This document shows positions 1 to 10,146 of a stretch of DNA of 64,000 bases, piece after piece. Each line of letters starts with the position of its first letter. Position 1 is the stretch's first letter. The stretch spans positions 6,470-70,469 of the forward strand of contig CAMLLU010000026.1 in assembly GCA_946480925.1 (NCBI GenBank), in the 5' to 3' direction. The notes beneath the pieces are model-generated. The model was not told the DNA's origin and ran no database searches. It saw only the letters and a list, made by a program, of their open reading frames with translations. Position numbers and translations under genes: made by a program. Origin of the DNA: an uncultured Rivibacter sp. GTDB lineage: Bacteria; Pseudomonadota; Gammaproteobacteria; Burkholderiales; Burkholderiaceae.

Positions 1-703
1 AGCCGTGGTAGGCGCCGGCATACACCTCGGCCTGCACCTTGTCACCGGCGCGGCGCGCGAGTTCCATGCAGGGTTGCGGCGAGGTCCAGTCGTCCTTTTC
101 ACCCAGCAGCATCAGCATTGGTGACGCGGGCTGGTAGCCGCGCTTGAGCTCGGCTGCGCAGCCCGGATAGAAGGCCGCGGCGGCGCGCGGCTTCACGGCA
201 GCCCCCGACACCTCGCGCAGCTTGAGGTTGGTGGCGGCCAGCACGGTGCTGCCGCCGTTGGACCAGCCCACCAGCGCCAGCCGGCCGGCATCCACGTCGG
301 CCCGGGCCGCCAGCCACCGCAAGGCGCCCAGCGCATCGAGCCGACGGTTCGCCTGCGTGACGGCGCGCGTGCCGTTCTTCTGCGTGCACAGCTCGCGCTC
401 GCCGCGCGGGCCGAGCGAATCGACCACCAGCGCATGCCAGCCCTGCACCCGCATCCACGAAGCGTAGTCGGCGAGCCGCTCCGACAGTTCGCCGTTGCGG
501 CCATGCGGGCCGCCGCAGCCGTGCAGCAACACCACCGCGGGCCGGCGGCCGGGCTCGTCCACGGGGAACCAATAGCCGGTCAACGGCACCGGCTCGCCGC
601 CTCGCTGTTCGAGGCTGGGCAACTCGACACGTTGCTGCGCCGTGGCGGCACCGGCCGCGCCGCACAGCGCCACCAGCAGCATGGGAACGCGAAGCCACTT
701 CAT
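1..703 (-). CDS. Alpha/beta hydrolase (dienelactone-hydrolase-like), 3' end beyond window
   Basis: Exported serine hydrolase of unknown substrate. The 234 residues present start at ATG 703 with a hydrophobic segment ending near AATAQ, a likely Sec signal peptide, so the enzyme should act in the periplasm. An oxyanion-loop motif LLHGCGG lies around residues 58-64, and the nucleophile elbow GWSNGGS sits near residue 148. The catalytic Asp and perhaps His belong to the C-terminal part; DDW followed by a YHG near the cut edge fits them. The gene overlaps the preceding acetyltransferase by 4 bp (ATGA), so the two are probably translated from one mRNA. The family is clear; specificity (polysaccharide, ester or lactone) cannot be told. 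Confidence 0.8.
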   Translation of the reverse strand, partial: MKWLRVPMLLVALCGAAGAATAQQRVELPSLEQRGGEPVPLTGYWFPVDEPGRRPAVVLLHGCGGPHGRNGELSERLADYASWMRVQGWHALVVDSLGPRGERELCTQKNGTRAVTQANRRLDALGALRWLAARADVDAGRLALVGWSNGGSTVLAATNLKLREVSGAAVKPRAAAAFYPGCAAELKRGYQPASPMLMLLGEKDDWTSPQPCMELARRAGDKVQAEVYAGAYHG

Positions 704-1221
704 GGAAAGGACGGCGGGTTGGGATGCAGCCGGGCCATCGCCAGCGCATCGACGAAGCGGCCCGCACGCATGGCATAGGCACGGTGCGTGCCTTCGACCT
801 CGAAGCCGAATTTTCGATACAGCGCAATGGCAGGCGCGTTGTCGCTGAACACGGTGAGCTCCAGCCGCAGCACCTGCACCCAGTTGTCGGCGTAGTCGCA
901 CATCGCCTGCATGAGCGCCGAGCCCACGCCCTGGTTCTGAGCCTCCTTGGTCACCGAGATGCCGAGCATCATCACGTGGCGGCGCCTCAATTGCGGGCCG
1001 GCGGGGTGCAGCCCGCAGGTGCCCACCACTTCACCGTGACGTTCGGCTACCAGCAGCACGTCGTGCCGGCCGGGCACGCAGGTCTCGGTGAGCCACTGCC
1101 GCACACGTTCCTCGTCGGGAAACGGCACCTGCATCAGGCCCGGAAAGACGTCGGGGGCGGCCACGATGTGGGCCCACGCAACGGCGTCTTTGGGGGATGC
1201 GCGGCGAACGGTGATGCTCAT
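700..1221 (-). CDS. GNAT N-acetyltransferase, YhhY/AaaT-like
   Basis: A 173-residue acetyl-CoA-dependent N-acetyltransferase. The sequence follows the E. coli YhhY (amino-acid N-acetyltransferase AaaT) pattern from end to end: acetyl-CoA loop NQGVGSALM, then the strand LRLELTVFSDNAPAIALY and a closing segment GFEVEGTHRAYAMRAGRF. YhhY/AaaT acetylates amino acids such as phenylalanine and methionine; that activity is inferred here. The start ATG at 1221 agrees with the family N-terminus. It is unusual that this ATG is also the last codon of a 117-bp dispersed repeat (1219-1335), which therefore supplies the ribosome-binding region (GGGG about 8 bases upstream). It overlaps the hydrolase gene downstream by 4 bp. 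Confidence 0.85.
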   Translation of the reverse strand: MSITVRRASPKDAVAWAHIVAAPDVFPGLMQVPFPDEERVRQWLTETCVPGRHDVLLVAERHGEVVGTCGLHPAGPQLRRRHVMMLGISVTKEAQNQGVGSALMQAMCDYADNWVQVLRLELTVFSDNAPAIALYRKFGFEVEGTHRAYAMRAGRFVDALAMARLHPNPPSFP

Positions 1222-1335
1222 GGCGACACCCCGCTCGCCGAGTACGGTGATCGACCCTCCGAGAGGGGCCGGCCTTGCTCGGGGCGCCCCGGCACGGCGG
1301 CCCGGGATGTGCAGGTTGACACCGGATGTCTCATG
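1219..1335 (-). repeat. 117-bp dispersed repeat, copy A, ending at a start codon
   Basis: Read on the minus strand this begins CATGAGACATCCGGTGTC and ends GCGGGGTGTCGCCATG, where the final ATG starts the acetyltransferase gene. A second copy of the same length lies at 18635-18751 on the plus strand, again ending exactly on a start codon. Hand alignment gives no gaps and about 14 mismatches; the first 24 and last 17 bases are nearly identical. It contains an imperfect palindrome GACATCCGGTGTC and a CCCTC-TCG-GAGGG hairpin. Either a mobile REP-like element or a structured leader RNA; the sequence alone does not decide. Confidence 0.85.
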
Positions 1336-1442
1336 AGGGGGCTCTCCTTCTGCCGCAAGACTCTAGCGCTTCAGTCGCTCCAGTCGTTTCACCGTATTTC
1401 GTCGATACACACGGGTTCTGCGGCTGTGAACTCGCCTGCAGA

Positions 1443-1985
1443 TCAACGCTGGCGGCCCCGCATGGTCAGGCCGACACGGCCGAATCGACCGTCGATTCCT
1501 CCGCCAACGGCCGCATGCCGCGCACGGCCGCCCGGCCAGGCCAGCTGCAGCTCGCCCAGCGTGGCAGCGCCATAGCGCAACGGAAACACCGCATGCACTG
1601 CCATCGGCAGGTGGTTGCGTCCGTTGCCGGCGGCATGCTGCGCGCCAGGGTGCGACGCACCGAATGCACCGTTTGGCAGGCTGCCGGCGTGCGCATGGCC
1701 GTTGCGCGCCGGCATTTCAGCGTCATGCCATTGCGCTGTGAACGCATCACCACCGGCTTCGAACGCCAGCGTGCCGACGCCGCGCAGTGCAAGGGCTCCG
1801 CGGCTGGCCGCGGTCCGGGACGCAAGCCCTTCGAGCAGCCCACGCAGCAGTTCGGCCCACGATCGATGCGGCCGGTAGGCATTGCGTATGAACTCGGCTG
1901 TGAGCGCAGCGCGCGGCCGAGCACGGCGATCGACCCGACCGCCGACGGTATCCGTTTCAAGCGCCATGGACTGGTTGTTATCCAA
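1443..1985 (-). CDS. Hypothetical protein, weakly GAF-like
   Basis: An uncertain 180-residue reading frame, preferred over the overlapping frames because its composition is protein-like: a helical stretch with RSWAELLRGLLEGLASR, then GALALRGVGTLAFEAGG and a later VHAVFPLRYGAATLGELQLAWPGG, a pattern reminiscent of a GAF or similar sensory fold. The first possible start is TTG at 1985; an ATG at 1968 is the alternative, and neither has a good Shine-Dalgarno sequence. The C-terminal 40 residues are Gly/Arg-rich and not convincing. It could be a decayed gene. No function is proposed. Confidence 0.35.
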   Translation of the reverse strand: MDNNQSMALETDTVGGRVDRRARPRAALTAEFIRNAYRPHRSWAELLRGLLEGLASRTAASRGALALRGVGTLAFEAGGDAFTAQWHDAEMPARNGHAHAGSLPNGAFGASHPGAQHAAGNGRNHLPMAVHAVFPLRYGAATLGELQLAWPGGRARHAAVGGGIDGRFGRVGLTMRGRQR

Positions 1986-2147
1986 GCTGACGCTTCATCG
2001 GCACACCGTCCGGTATTCCCGGGCCGGAGATGAGTGCTGCCGAACCGCCGATTCGGCATGCACAGAGCGGTCACCTCCCTGCGACCCATGGTGGCTCGAT
2101 TCGTCACAAACTCAGGCGCCGAAGAATAGGCGCACCGCGATCAGCGT

Positions 2148-2171
2148 CCAACTGTCAGGGCTGACAGTTGG
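2148..2171 (-). terminator. Perfect 10-bp hairpin after the alaS-linked gene
   Basis: CCAACTGTCA at 2148-2157 pairs exactly with TGACAGTTGG at 2162-2171 across a 4-base loop. It lies 38 bases past the stop codon of the minus-strand gene ending at 2210, where a transcript terminator is expected. No U-tract follows on the minus strand, so it could be a processing or stability hairpin instead. Confidence 0.5.
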
Positions 2172-2209
2172 CGGTGCCGGGGCCGGCAACTGGGCAGGCC
2201 CTCTGCGCG

Positions 2210-2839
2210 TCAGCGCCGCGGCAGTCCGTCGGGTTCGCGAGTCACCGCTGGCGGCAGGCGCTCCAGGTGCAGCGCCTGCGAGCCCGGCTGTTCGCCCAGC
2301 GTGGTCACCGCGCCCAGCCCGTAGTCGTTGCTGTCGCCCACGCGGCGATAGCGCCATTGCACCTGCCGGCGCCAGGCGCCCGCCCGCTCCACCGTGCGTT
2401 CCAGCGTCATCTCGGCCTTGGCGCCCTTGGCAACGAGCTGCGACATGGCCTGCTGGAACGCCAGGTGCAAGACCGGACCTGCGGTGCGTTCGGCCCACAC
2501 GGTACAAGGACCGCCGGTGGCGGTCACCAGCCACACCGGCTGCCCGGGCATCGTGAGAGCCGTGCCGGGCTTGCCGGCCAGCAGCGGCTCGACGTTGGGC
2601 GCCAGCACGTCCAGCGGGTCGAAGCCGTTGGAAACGGCCCAGTCCACCGCGGCGGTCTGGTCGCCTTCGGTCAGCACGCAGGCTTCGATGAACACACGTA
2701 CCACTGCTTCGGCGGCGGGGGCCGGGCGTGGGGCTTCGGTGGCCGGCGGTATGGTCTGCGCGGCAGCGGGCAATGCCGCCGCGGCGGTTGCAAGGGCCAG
2801 CAAAAACGCCCGCACCGGGCGCGCCAGGGCGGGCGTCAT
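2210..2839 (-). CDS. Exported hypothetical protein, NMCC_0638-like
   Basis: A 209-residue protein of unknown role. ATG 2839 is chosen because GGAAAG lies 7 bases upstream and the product then begins with a standard Sec signal peptide (hydrophobic [16 protein letters not shown], cleavage about residue 28). A TTG overlapping the alaS stop (TTGA at 2863) would add 8 residues and is the alternative. The mature part has the pattern EACVLTEGD...WAVSNGF...GPCTVW, which resembles the NMCC_0638 family of small exported betaproteobacterial proteins; I hold this assignment loosely. It directly follows alaS on the same strand, so co-transcription is likely, but no functional link is known. Confidence 0.7.
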   Translation of the reverse strand: MTPALARPVRAFLLALATAAAALPAAAQTIPPATEAPRPAPAAEAVVRVFIEACVLTEGDQTAAVDWAVSNGFDPLDVLAPNVEPLLAGKPGTALTMPGQPVWLVTATGGPCTVWAERTAGPVLHLAFQQAMSQLVAKGAKAEMTLERTVERAGAWRRQVQWRYRRVGDSNDYGLGAVTTLGEQPGSQALHLERLPPAVTREPDGLPRR

Positions 2840-2859
2840 GCGCTTGCTTTCCAAGCGGG

Positions 2860-5487
<2,628 letters not shown>

Positions 5488-5565
5488 CGGGGCTTTCTGC
5501 TGGCTGTCACGCACGGTGCTCGCTCTGTTGAACACGGCTAAGTGCTTGATTGAGCGAAGTTTTCG

Positions 5566-5571
5566 ATTATA
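5566..5571 (-). promoter_or_regulatory. Probable -10 box of alaS
   Basis: On the minus strand this reads TATAAT, a perfect sigma-70 -10 hexamer, 79 bases upstream of the alaS start codon. No convincing -35 hexamer is found at 16-18 bases. A 12-bp palindrome CCCCGGCCGGGG (5602-5613) lies a little further upstream between the divergent alaS and gabD genes. Confidence 0.5.
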
Positions 5572-5712
5572 GGTTTAGGGTCGGGGCAATGGCCCTGCAC
5601 GCCCCGGCCGGGGTGCCCGCAGAGACCGTGAGCTGATGCACTGCGGCATATCATCGACCGCTTGTGCGTGCCGCGGCCGCTGTGGCGCGCGCCCTCCCAC
5701 ACTGGAACGCCC

Positions 5713-7191
5713 ATGGACATGAAGACTTCTCCCCTGGCCGCCCTGAAAGACCCCACGCTGCTGAAGACCGATTCGCTGATCGACGGTGAATGGATCAAGG
5801 GCAGCGCCCGTTTCGACGTGGTGGACCCGGCCACCGGCGCCAGGCTGGCCGACGTGGCCAACCTGGGCGCCACCGACACCGAGGCCGCCATCGCCGCGGC
5901 AAACAAGGCCTGGCCCGCGTGGCGCGCCAAGACGGCCAAGGAACGCGCCGCGGTGCTCATGAAGTGGTTCGCGCTGCTCAACCAGCATGCCGACGACCTG
6001 GGCCGCATCATGACGGCCGAACAGGGCAAGCCGCTGCCCGAAGCCAAAGGCGAAGTCATCTACGGCGCCAGCTTCATCGAATGGTTCGCCGAAGAGGCCA
6101 AGCGCGTCTACGGCGAAACCATTCCGACCACCGACAACAACAAGCGCTTCCTCGTCATCAAGCAGGCCATCGGCGTGTGCGCGGCCATCACGCCGTGGAA
6201 CTTTCCGATCGCGATGATCACGCGCAAGGTGGCGCCCGCGCTGGCCGCCGGCTGCCCGGTGGTGCTCAAGCCCGCTGAGCAGACGCCGCTGTCGGCGCTG
6301 GCCGTGGCCGAGCTGGCGCAGCGCGCCGGCATGCCGGCGGGCGTGCTCAACATCGTCACCGCCGACGGGGCCAACTCCATTGCAGTGGGCAAGGTGCTTT
6401 GCGCCAGCGACACGGTGCGGCACCTGTCGTTCACCGGCTCCACCGAGGTGGGCCGCATCCTGATGCAGCAGTGCGCGCCGACCATCAAGAAGCTCTCGCT
6501 CGAGCTCGGCGGCAATGCACCCTTCATCGTGTTCGACGATGCCGACCTCGACAGCGCCGTCGAAGGCGCGCTGGCCAGCAAGTACCGCAACGCCGGCCAG
6601 ACCTGCGTGTGCGCCAACCGCCTCTACGTGCAGGAAGGTGTCTACGACGCCTTCATCGCCAAGCTGGCCGAAAAGACCAGGACCATCAAGGTGGGCAACG
6701 GCTTCGAGGCCGGCGTCAACCAGGGCCCGCTGATCGACGACACCGCCATCGAAAAGGTGGAGCGCCACGTGGCCGATGCGCTGAGCAAGGGCGCCAGGCT
6801 TGTGATCGGCGGCAAGAAGCTGGGCGACCGCTTCTACGAGCCCACGGTGCTCGCTGATGCGACTTCTGAAATGCTGTGTTCGCGTGAAGAGACCTTCGGC
6901 CCGGTGGCACCGGTGTTCAAATTCAAGTCCGAGCCCGAAGCCGTTGCGCTGGCCAACGCCACCGAGTTCGGCCTGGCCAGCTACTTCTACAGCCGCGACG
7001 TCGGGCGCATCTTCCGCGTGGGCGAGGCACTCGAATACGGCATGGTGGGCATCAACACCGGCCTCATCTCGGTGGCCGAGGTGCCGTTCGGCGGCGTGAA
7101 GCAGTCGGGCCTGGGCCGTGAAGGTTCGCACCAGGGCATGGAAGACTACGTCGAGACCAAGTACCTGTGCCTGGGCGACATCGACAAATGA
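5713..7191 (+). CDS. gabD: NAD(P)-dependent succinate-semialdehyde dehydrogenase
   Basis: Oxidises succinate semialdehyde to succinate, the last step of GABA and 4-hydroxybutyrate degradation; cytoplasmic. The 492 residues show the aldehyde dehydrogenase fold: the cofactor-binding region ITPWNFPIAMITRK, the FTGSTEVGR loop, the general-base motif LELGGNAPFIVFDDAD and the catalytic Cys298 in GQTCVCANR. The pattern FTGS plus GQTCVCANR is typical of GabD rather than of general aldehyde dehydrogenases. ATG 5713 has GGAA 5 bases upstream; an upstream in-frame codon at 5662 lacks homology. No other GABA gene adjoins. A 7-bp hairpin (7243-7260) lies downstream. Confidence 0.92.
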   Translation: MDMKTSPLAALKDPTLLKTDSLIDGEWIKGSARFDVVDPATGARLADVANLGATDTEAAIAAANKAWPAWRAKTAKERAAVLMKWFALLNQHADDLGRIMTAEQGKPLPEAKGEVIYGASFIEWFAEEAKRVYGETIPTTDNNKRFLVIKQAIGVCAAITPWNFPIAMITRKVAPALAAGCPVVLKPAEQTPLSALAVAELAQRAGMPAGVLNIVTADGANSIAVGKVLCASDTVRHLSFTGSTEVGRILMQQCAPTIKKLSLELGGNAPFIVFDDADLDSAVEGALASKYRNAGQTCVCANRLYVQEGVYDAFIAKLAEKTRTIKVGNGFEAGVNQGPLIDDTAIEKVERHVADALSKGARLVIGGKKLGDRFYEPTVLADATSEMLCSREETFGPVAPVFKFKSEPEAVALANATEFGLASYFYSRDVGRIFRVGEALEYGMVGINTGLISVAEVPFGGVKQSGLGREGSHQGMEDYVETKYLCLGDIDK

Positions 7192-7242
7192 GAAGGCATG
7201 AATAAACCTGCTGAGCAACCCGATTTCACGTTTGCGCCCCTC

Positions 7243-7260
7243 GCCGTACAGGAGTACGGC
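7243..7260 (+). other. Short perfect hairpin after gabD
   Basis: GCCGTAC at 7243-7249 pairs exactly with GTACGGC at 7254-7260 over an AGGA loop, between gabD and the lpxO-like gene. There is no T-run, so terminator function is unproven. Confidence 0.35.
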
Positions 7261-7351
7261 TGCGGTACTCGACGTGACCTCGGGCTGCTCGCTAGGGTTT
7301 CTTCACGCCTTCTCTCGTGAAACAAGGGCCGATAAGGCCGCTGGAGAAATG

Positions 7352-8269
7352 ATGGAAGGATGGACGCTCGCACCGCGTCACTGGGTGCTGGTGATTTTCA
7401 TTGCGTCGGCGCTGTACGTGCACCTGCGCGGCAAGGTGCGTTTCGGCCTCGTGCGCGCACTCACAGACTTCACGGTGCTGCTGGCGCCCTTCAATGCGCT
7501 GATGTACCTGTTCTCGCGCGCGCCGGCCACGGCCTACCTGGACCCGAAGCGGTTCAAGGAGCTGGAGGTACTGCAGCAGAACTGGCAGCTGATCCGCGAC
7601 GAGGCGTTGAAGCTCAACGACGAAGGCCACATCAAGGCGGCCTCGACCTACAACGACATCGGCTTCAACTCGTTCTTCCGCACCGGCTGGAAGCGCTTCT
7701 ATCTCAAGTGGTACGGCGACGACCTCGCTTCCGCGCGGGCGCTGTGCCCCAAGACCGTGGAGCTGCTGGCCAGCATTCCCACCGTGAAGGCCGCCATGTT
7801 CGCCTCGCTGCCGCCCGGCAGCCGGCTGGTGCGGCACCGCGACCCGTACGCCGGCTCGCTGCGCTACCACCTCGGCCTCACCACGCCCAACTCGCCGGCC
7901 TGCTACATCGAAGTGGACGGCCAGCGCTACCACTGGAAGGACGGCGAGGCGGTGATGTTCGACGAGACCTACATCCACCACGCCGAGAACACCACCGACC
8001 ACCAGCGCGTGATCCTCTTCTGCGACGTGGAGCGCCCGCTGTACCTGGCGCCGCTGCGCTGGTTCAACCGCATGTTCGCGCGCGTGGTGATGACCGCTTC
8101 TGCCACGCAGAACGTCGAAGGCGAGCCGGTGGGCGCGCTCAACAAGTTCTTCTTCCACTTCTACAAGCTGCGCGCGTCGGCCAAGGAGTTGAAGGCGAAG
8201 AACCGCACGGTCTATTACGTGGGCAAGTGGGCGCTGATCCTCGGCGTGCTGTTCGCGATCTTCTACTGA
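7352..8269 (+). CDS. Aspartyl/asparaginyl beta-hydroxylase family, LpxO-like
   Basis: Fe(II)/2-oxoglutarate-dependent dioxygenase. LpxO hydroxylates the 2-position of a secondary acyl chain of lipid A; LpxO is the nearest family by layout, with hydrophobic segments at both ends (residues about 8-24 and the last 15) around a cytoplasmic catalytic domain. In the domain, HRDPYAGSLRYHLGL gives the first iron ligands and DETYIHHAEN the distal His, and the fold is closed by RVILFCDVERPL. ATG 7352 is used because GGAG sits 5 bases upstream; an ATG three bases earlier is too close to it. Length 305 fits LpxO (about 300). LPS genes lie 43 kb away. Confidence 0.82.
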   Translation: MEGWTLAPRHWVLVIFIASALYVHLRGKVRFGLVRALTDFTVLLAPFNALMYLFSRAPATAYLDPKRFKELEVLQQNWQLIRDEALKLNDEGHIKAASTYNDIGFNSFFRTGWKRFYLKWYGDDLASARALCPKTVELLASIPTVKAAMFASLPPGSRLVRHRDPYAGSLRYHLGLTTPNSPACYIEVDGQRYHWKDGEAVMFDETYIHHAENTTDHQRVILFCDVERPLYLAPLRWFNRMFARVVMTASATQNVEGEPVGALNKFFFHFYKLRASAKELKAKNRTVYYVGKWALILGVLFAIFY

Positions 8270-8278
8270 GGCTGAAGC

Positions 8279-8306
8279 GCTCAGGCGGGCTCAGCCAACC
8301 CTGAGC
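8279..8306. terminator. Hairpin between convergent genes
   Basis: GCTCAGG (8279-8285) pairs with CCTGAGC (8300-8306). It sits between two convergent genes (ends at 8269 and 8322), the normal place for a bidirectional terminator. The loop is 14 bases and no clear U-tract follows. Confidence 0.4.
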
Positions 8307-8321
8307 TCGGTGACCTCGACG

Positions 8322-8636
8322 TCACTTCAGCGCCTGCAGGACCTTGCCTTCGTAGGTGGCCCGGCAGCTTGCCGGGTTGCGTGGGTCCCAGTCGGCGTTG
8401 CCTTCGTTCAGCAGCGCGCCGATGACGATCTCCATGGCAAGCTCACGGCGCTCCAGCGCGGCTTCGCGACGAGCTTCGGCCGCATCGCCGAGCGCGCTCA
8501 ACCCGCCGCCTCCACCCATCGACCTCGGCGCCGGCGCGGGTGCCGCCGCGGCCAGCATCGAGGCGACGCGAGACACGATTTGCTCGAGCTCGTGGTTGAG
8601 CATTGCTCGGGAGTCAGGGGCTTGATCGTCTTGCAT
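8322..8636 (-). CDS. Small hypothetical protein
   Basis: A 104-residue protein, not recognised. The first 25 residues are acidic/helical (MLNHELEQIVSRVASM), then an Ala/Pro/Gly linker with GGGGG around residues 41-45, then a charged helix EARREAALERRELAMEI and a C-terminal segment with one Cys (NPASCRATYEGKVLQALK). The tail looks like a small folded motif that could bind a partner. It starts 48 bases after the preceding Ala/Pro-rich protein on the same strand, so the two likely form one operon; a cognate pair (for example effector and chaperone) is only a guess. Confidence 0.6.
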   Translation of the reverse strand: MQDDQAPDSRAMLNHELEQIVSRVASMLAAAAPAPAPRSMGGGGGLSALGDAAEARREAALERRELAMEIVIGALLNEGNADWDPRNPASCRATYEGKVLQALK

Positions 8637-8684
8637 GGTTCGTTGCCTTCGTGATGGCGTGCGTGGCCGTATGGCCCGTGCGGT

Positions 8685-10013
8685 TCACCGGTAGCCGTTG
8701 TCGAGGGCTGCCTGGTGTGCGTCCCGTTCGGCTCGCTGTTTCGCCGCCGCTTCCGCGGTAGATTGCATGGGGGCGCTCGCCTCAGGGCTCGCGGGGCGGC
8801 GCAGTTCCGGCCTCGGCTCAGGCACGTATCCGTCGGGCATGGGCTTGTCGTAATCGAAGTGGTTGTCCTTTTCCCACTGGTCGAGGGCGCGCGCAAAGGC
8901 CCGCGGGTCGGTGAAGACCTGGCCCTTCGGTGATGCCGGCTCCGGTGCAGCAGTGGCGGACGCGGCCGTGTTCGACGAAGAAGACTCCTTCCCGGCTGCC
9001 GCAGGCTTGGCCTGCGACGCGCTCAACCCCGGCATCAACGAGAGAAGGTCGGACTGCGACTCGCTCAGGCCCTGCTTGCGGTTCAACAGCATTGCGGCTG
9101 GGTCGTCGGCACGCGACACCGGTTGCTGTTGCACGGGCGACGTTGCGGCCGCGCTCGGAGCAGCCTCCGCGGGCGGTGTCTTGGCACTGCCCGCCTTGTG
9201 GCCGCTGCCTCCTCCGTCAGCGGGCTTGCTCGCCACCTCGCCCAGATCGATGAGCGGCCCGAGAGCCTGCGGTGCGGACCCAGGCAGTTTCGGCGCCGCG
9301 GCAGGGGTGGTTGTCGGTGCTGCAGACGGCGTCTTGGGGCTCTCGAAGTTGTTGTCCTTCACCCACTTGTCGAACGCTGCGCTGAAGCCGGGATCCTGCT
9401 CGAGGCGCGACAGGCGTGCCTGTGGCGCAGGCGCAGACTCAGGCGCTTTGGAAGCCGCGGCCGGGCTGGGCGTTGGAGCGGCGGCAGACGGTGCCTTCGC
9501 GCCCTCGAAGTTGTTGTCCTTCACCCACTTGTCGAACCCGGCGCTGAAACCGGGGTCCTGATCGATCCTTCTCGGCGGCACCTGGCTCGCCGGCTCGAAG
9601 GAGAGCGGCCCAGGCATGGGTATCGAGGGCCGTTCGATGGGCGGCAGCTTCGCTCGCAGGGGAGACAGCGCCGGGTCGGCCGGCTTCGCGCCACCCGATG
9701 CACTGCCGTGGCCACCTGCCGCGGGCGTGGCATGCGCGCCAAACGTCGCGGCGGCCACCGAAGAGGCAAGGTTCGTGACGGCGGACTTGACGTAGCTGAC
9801 TGCACTCTGGACGACCGCATCGGACAGCCCGCTCAGCTTGGCGCTGAGCATCTCGGAGGCATAGCCCGCCATCTTTCCGAGCAGGTTGAGCCCGCTGTCG
9901 CCCGTAGGGTGACGAGCCCGCGCACTCGCCTGCGCCCCACTGGTCGTCGCACTGGGTTTGATCGCCTCGGCACCCAGCAATTGACGCAGGTCGATGCGGC
10001 CTGGAATCTTCAC
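8685..10013 (-). CDS. Ala/Pro/Ser-rich protein with three DPGFSAxFDKWVKDNNFE motifs
   Basis: A 442-residue protein of unknown function. The GTG start at 10013 is chosen because AAAGGAG lies 6 bases upstream; the open frame extends to 10283 but overlaps the phospholipase-D gene and has no protein character there. Residues 41-90 form an amphipathic Ala/Ser-rich helix region (SGLNLLGKMAGYASEML). The rest is low-complexity linker carrying three copies of a 21-residue motif at about 150-170, 204-224 and 367-387. Copies 1 and 2 are nearly identical (DPGFSAxFDKWVKDNNFE); copy 3 is diverged (DPRAFARALDQWEKDNHFD). No signal peptide or membrane segment. The layout, short linear motifs on a disordered scaffold, recalls secreted effectors or multivalent binding scaffolds, which is inference only. 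Confidence 0.7.
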   Translation of the reverse strand: MKIPGRIDLRQLLGAEAIKPSATTSGAQASARARHPTGDSGLNLLGKMAGYASEMLSAKLSGLSDAVVQSAVSYVKSAVTNLASSVAAATFGAHATPAAGGHGSASGGAKPADPALSPLRAKLPPIERPSIPMPGPLSFEPASQVPPRRIDQDPGFSAGFDKWVKDNNFEGAKAPSAAAPTPSPAAASKAPESAPAPQARLSRLEQDPGFSAAFDKWVKDNNFESPKTPSAAPTTTPAAAPKLPGSAPQALGPLIDLGEVASKPADGGGSGHKAGSAKTPPAEAAPSAAATSPVQQQPVSRADDPAAMLLNRKQGLSESQSDLLSLMPGLSASQAKPAAAGKESSSSNTAASATAAPEPASPKGQVFTDPRAFARALDQWEKDNHFDYDKPMPDGYVPEPRPELRRPASPEASAPMQSTAEAAAKQRAERDAHQAALDNGYR

Positions 10014-10146
10014 TTCACGCTCCTTTGCGCGGGCCTCGACGGACTGCCTGTCGAGAACCCCGATGGCGTTGCATGCTGCATTGCGGCGCAGGCCACTCGC
10101 AGCCGCCATGCGAAGCGCTGCACGGGCAAGCGATACAAGCAGCGGC

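Noticed and set aside
1326..2033. 235-codon plus-strand frame across the region upstream of the acetyltransferase
   Set aside because: Runs through the 117-bp repeat and has Arg/His/Cys-rich composition typical of a shadow frame.
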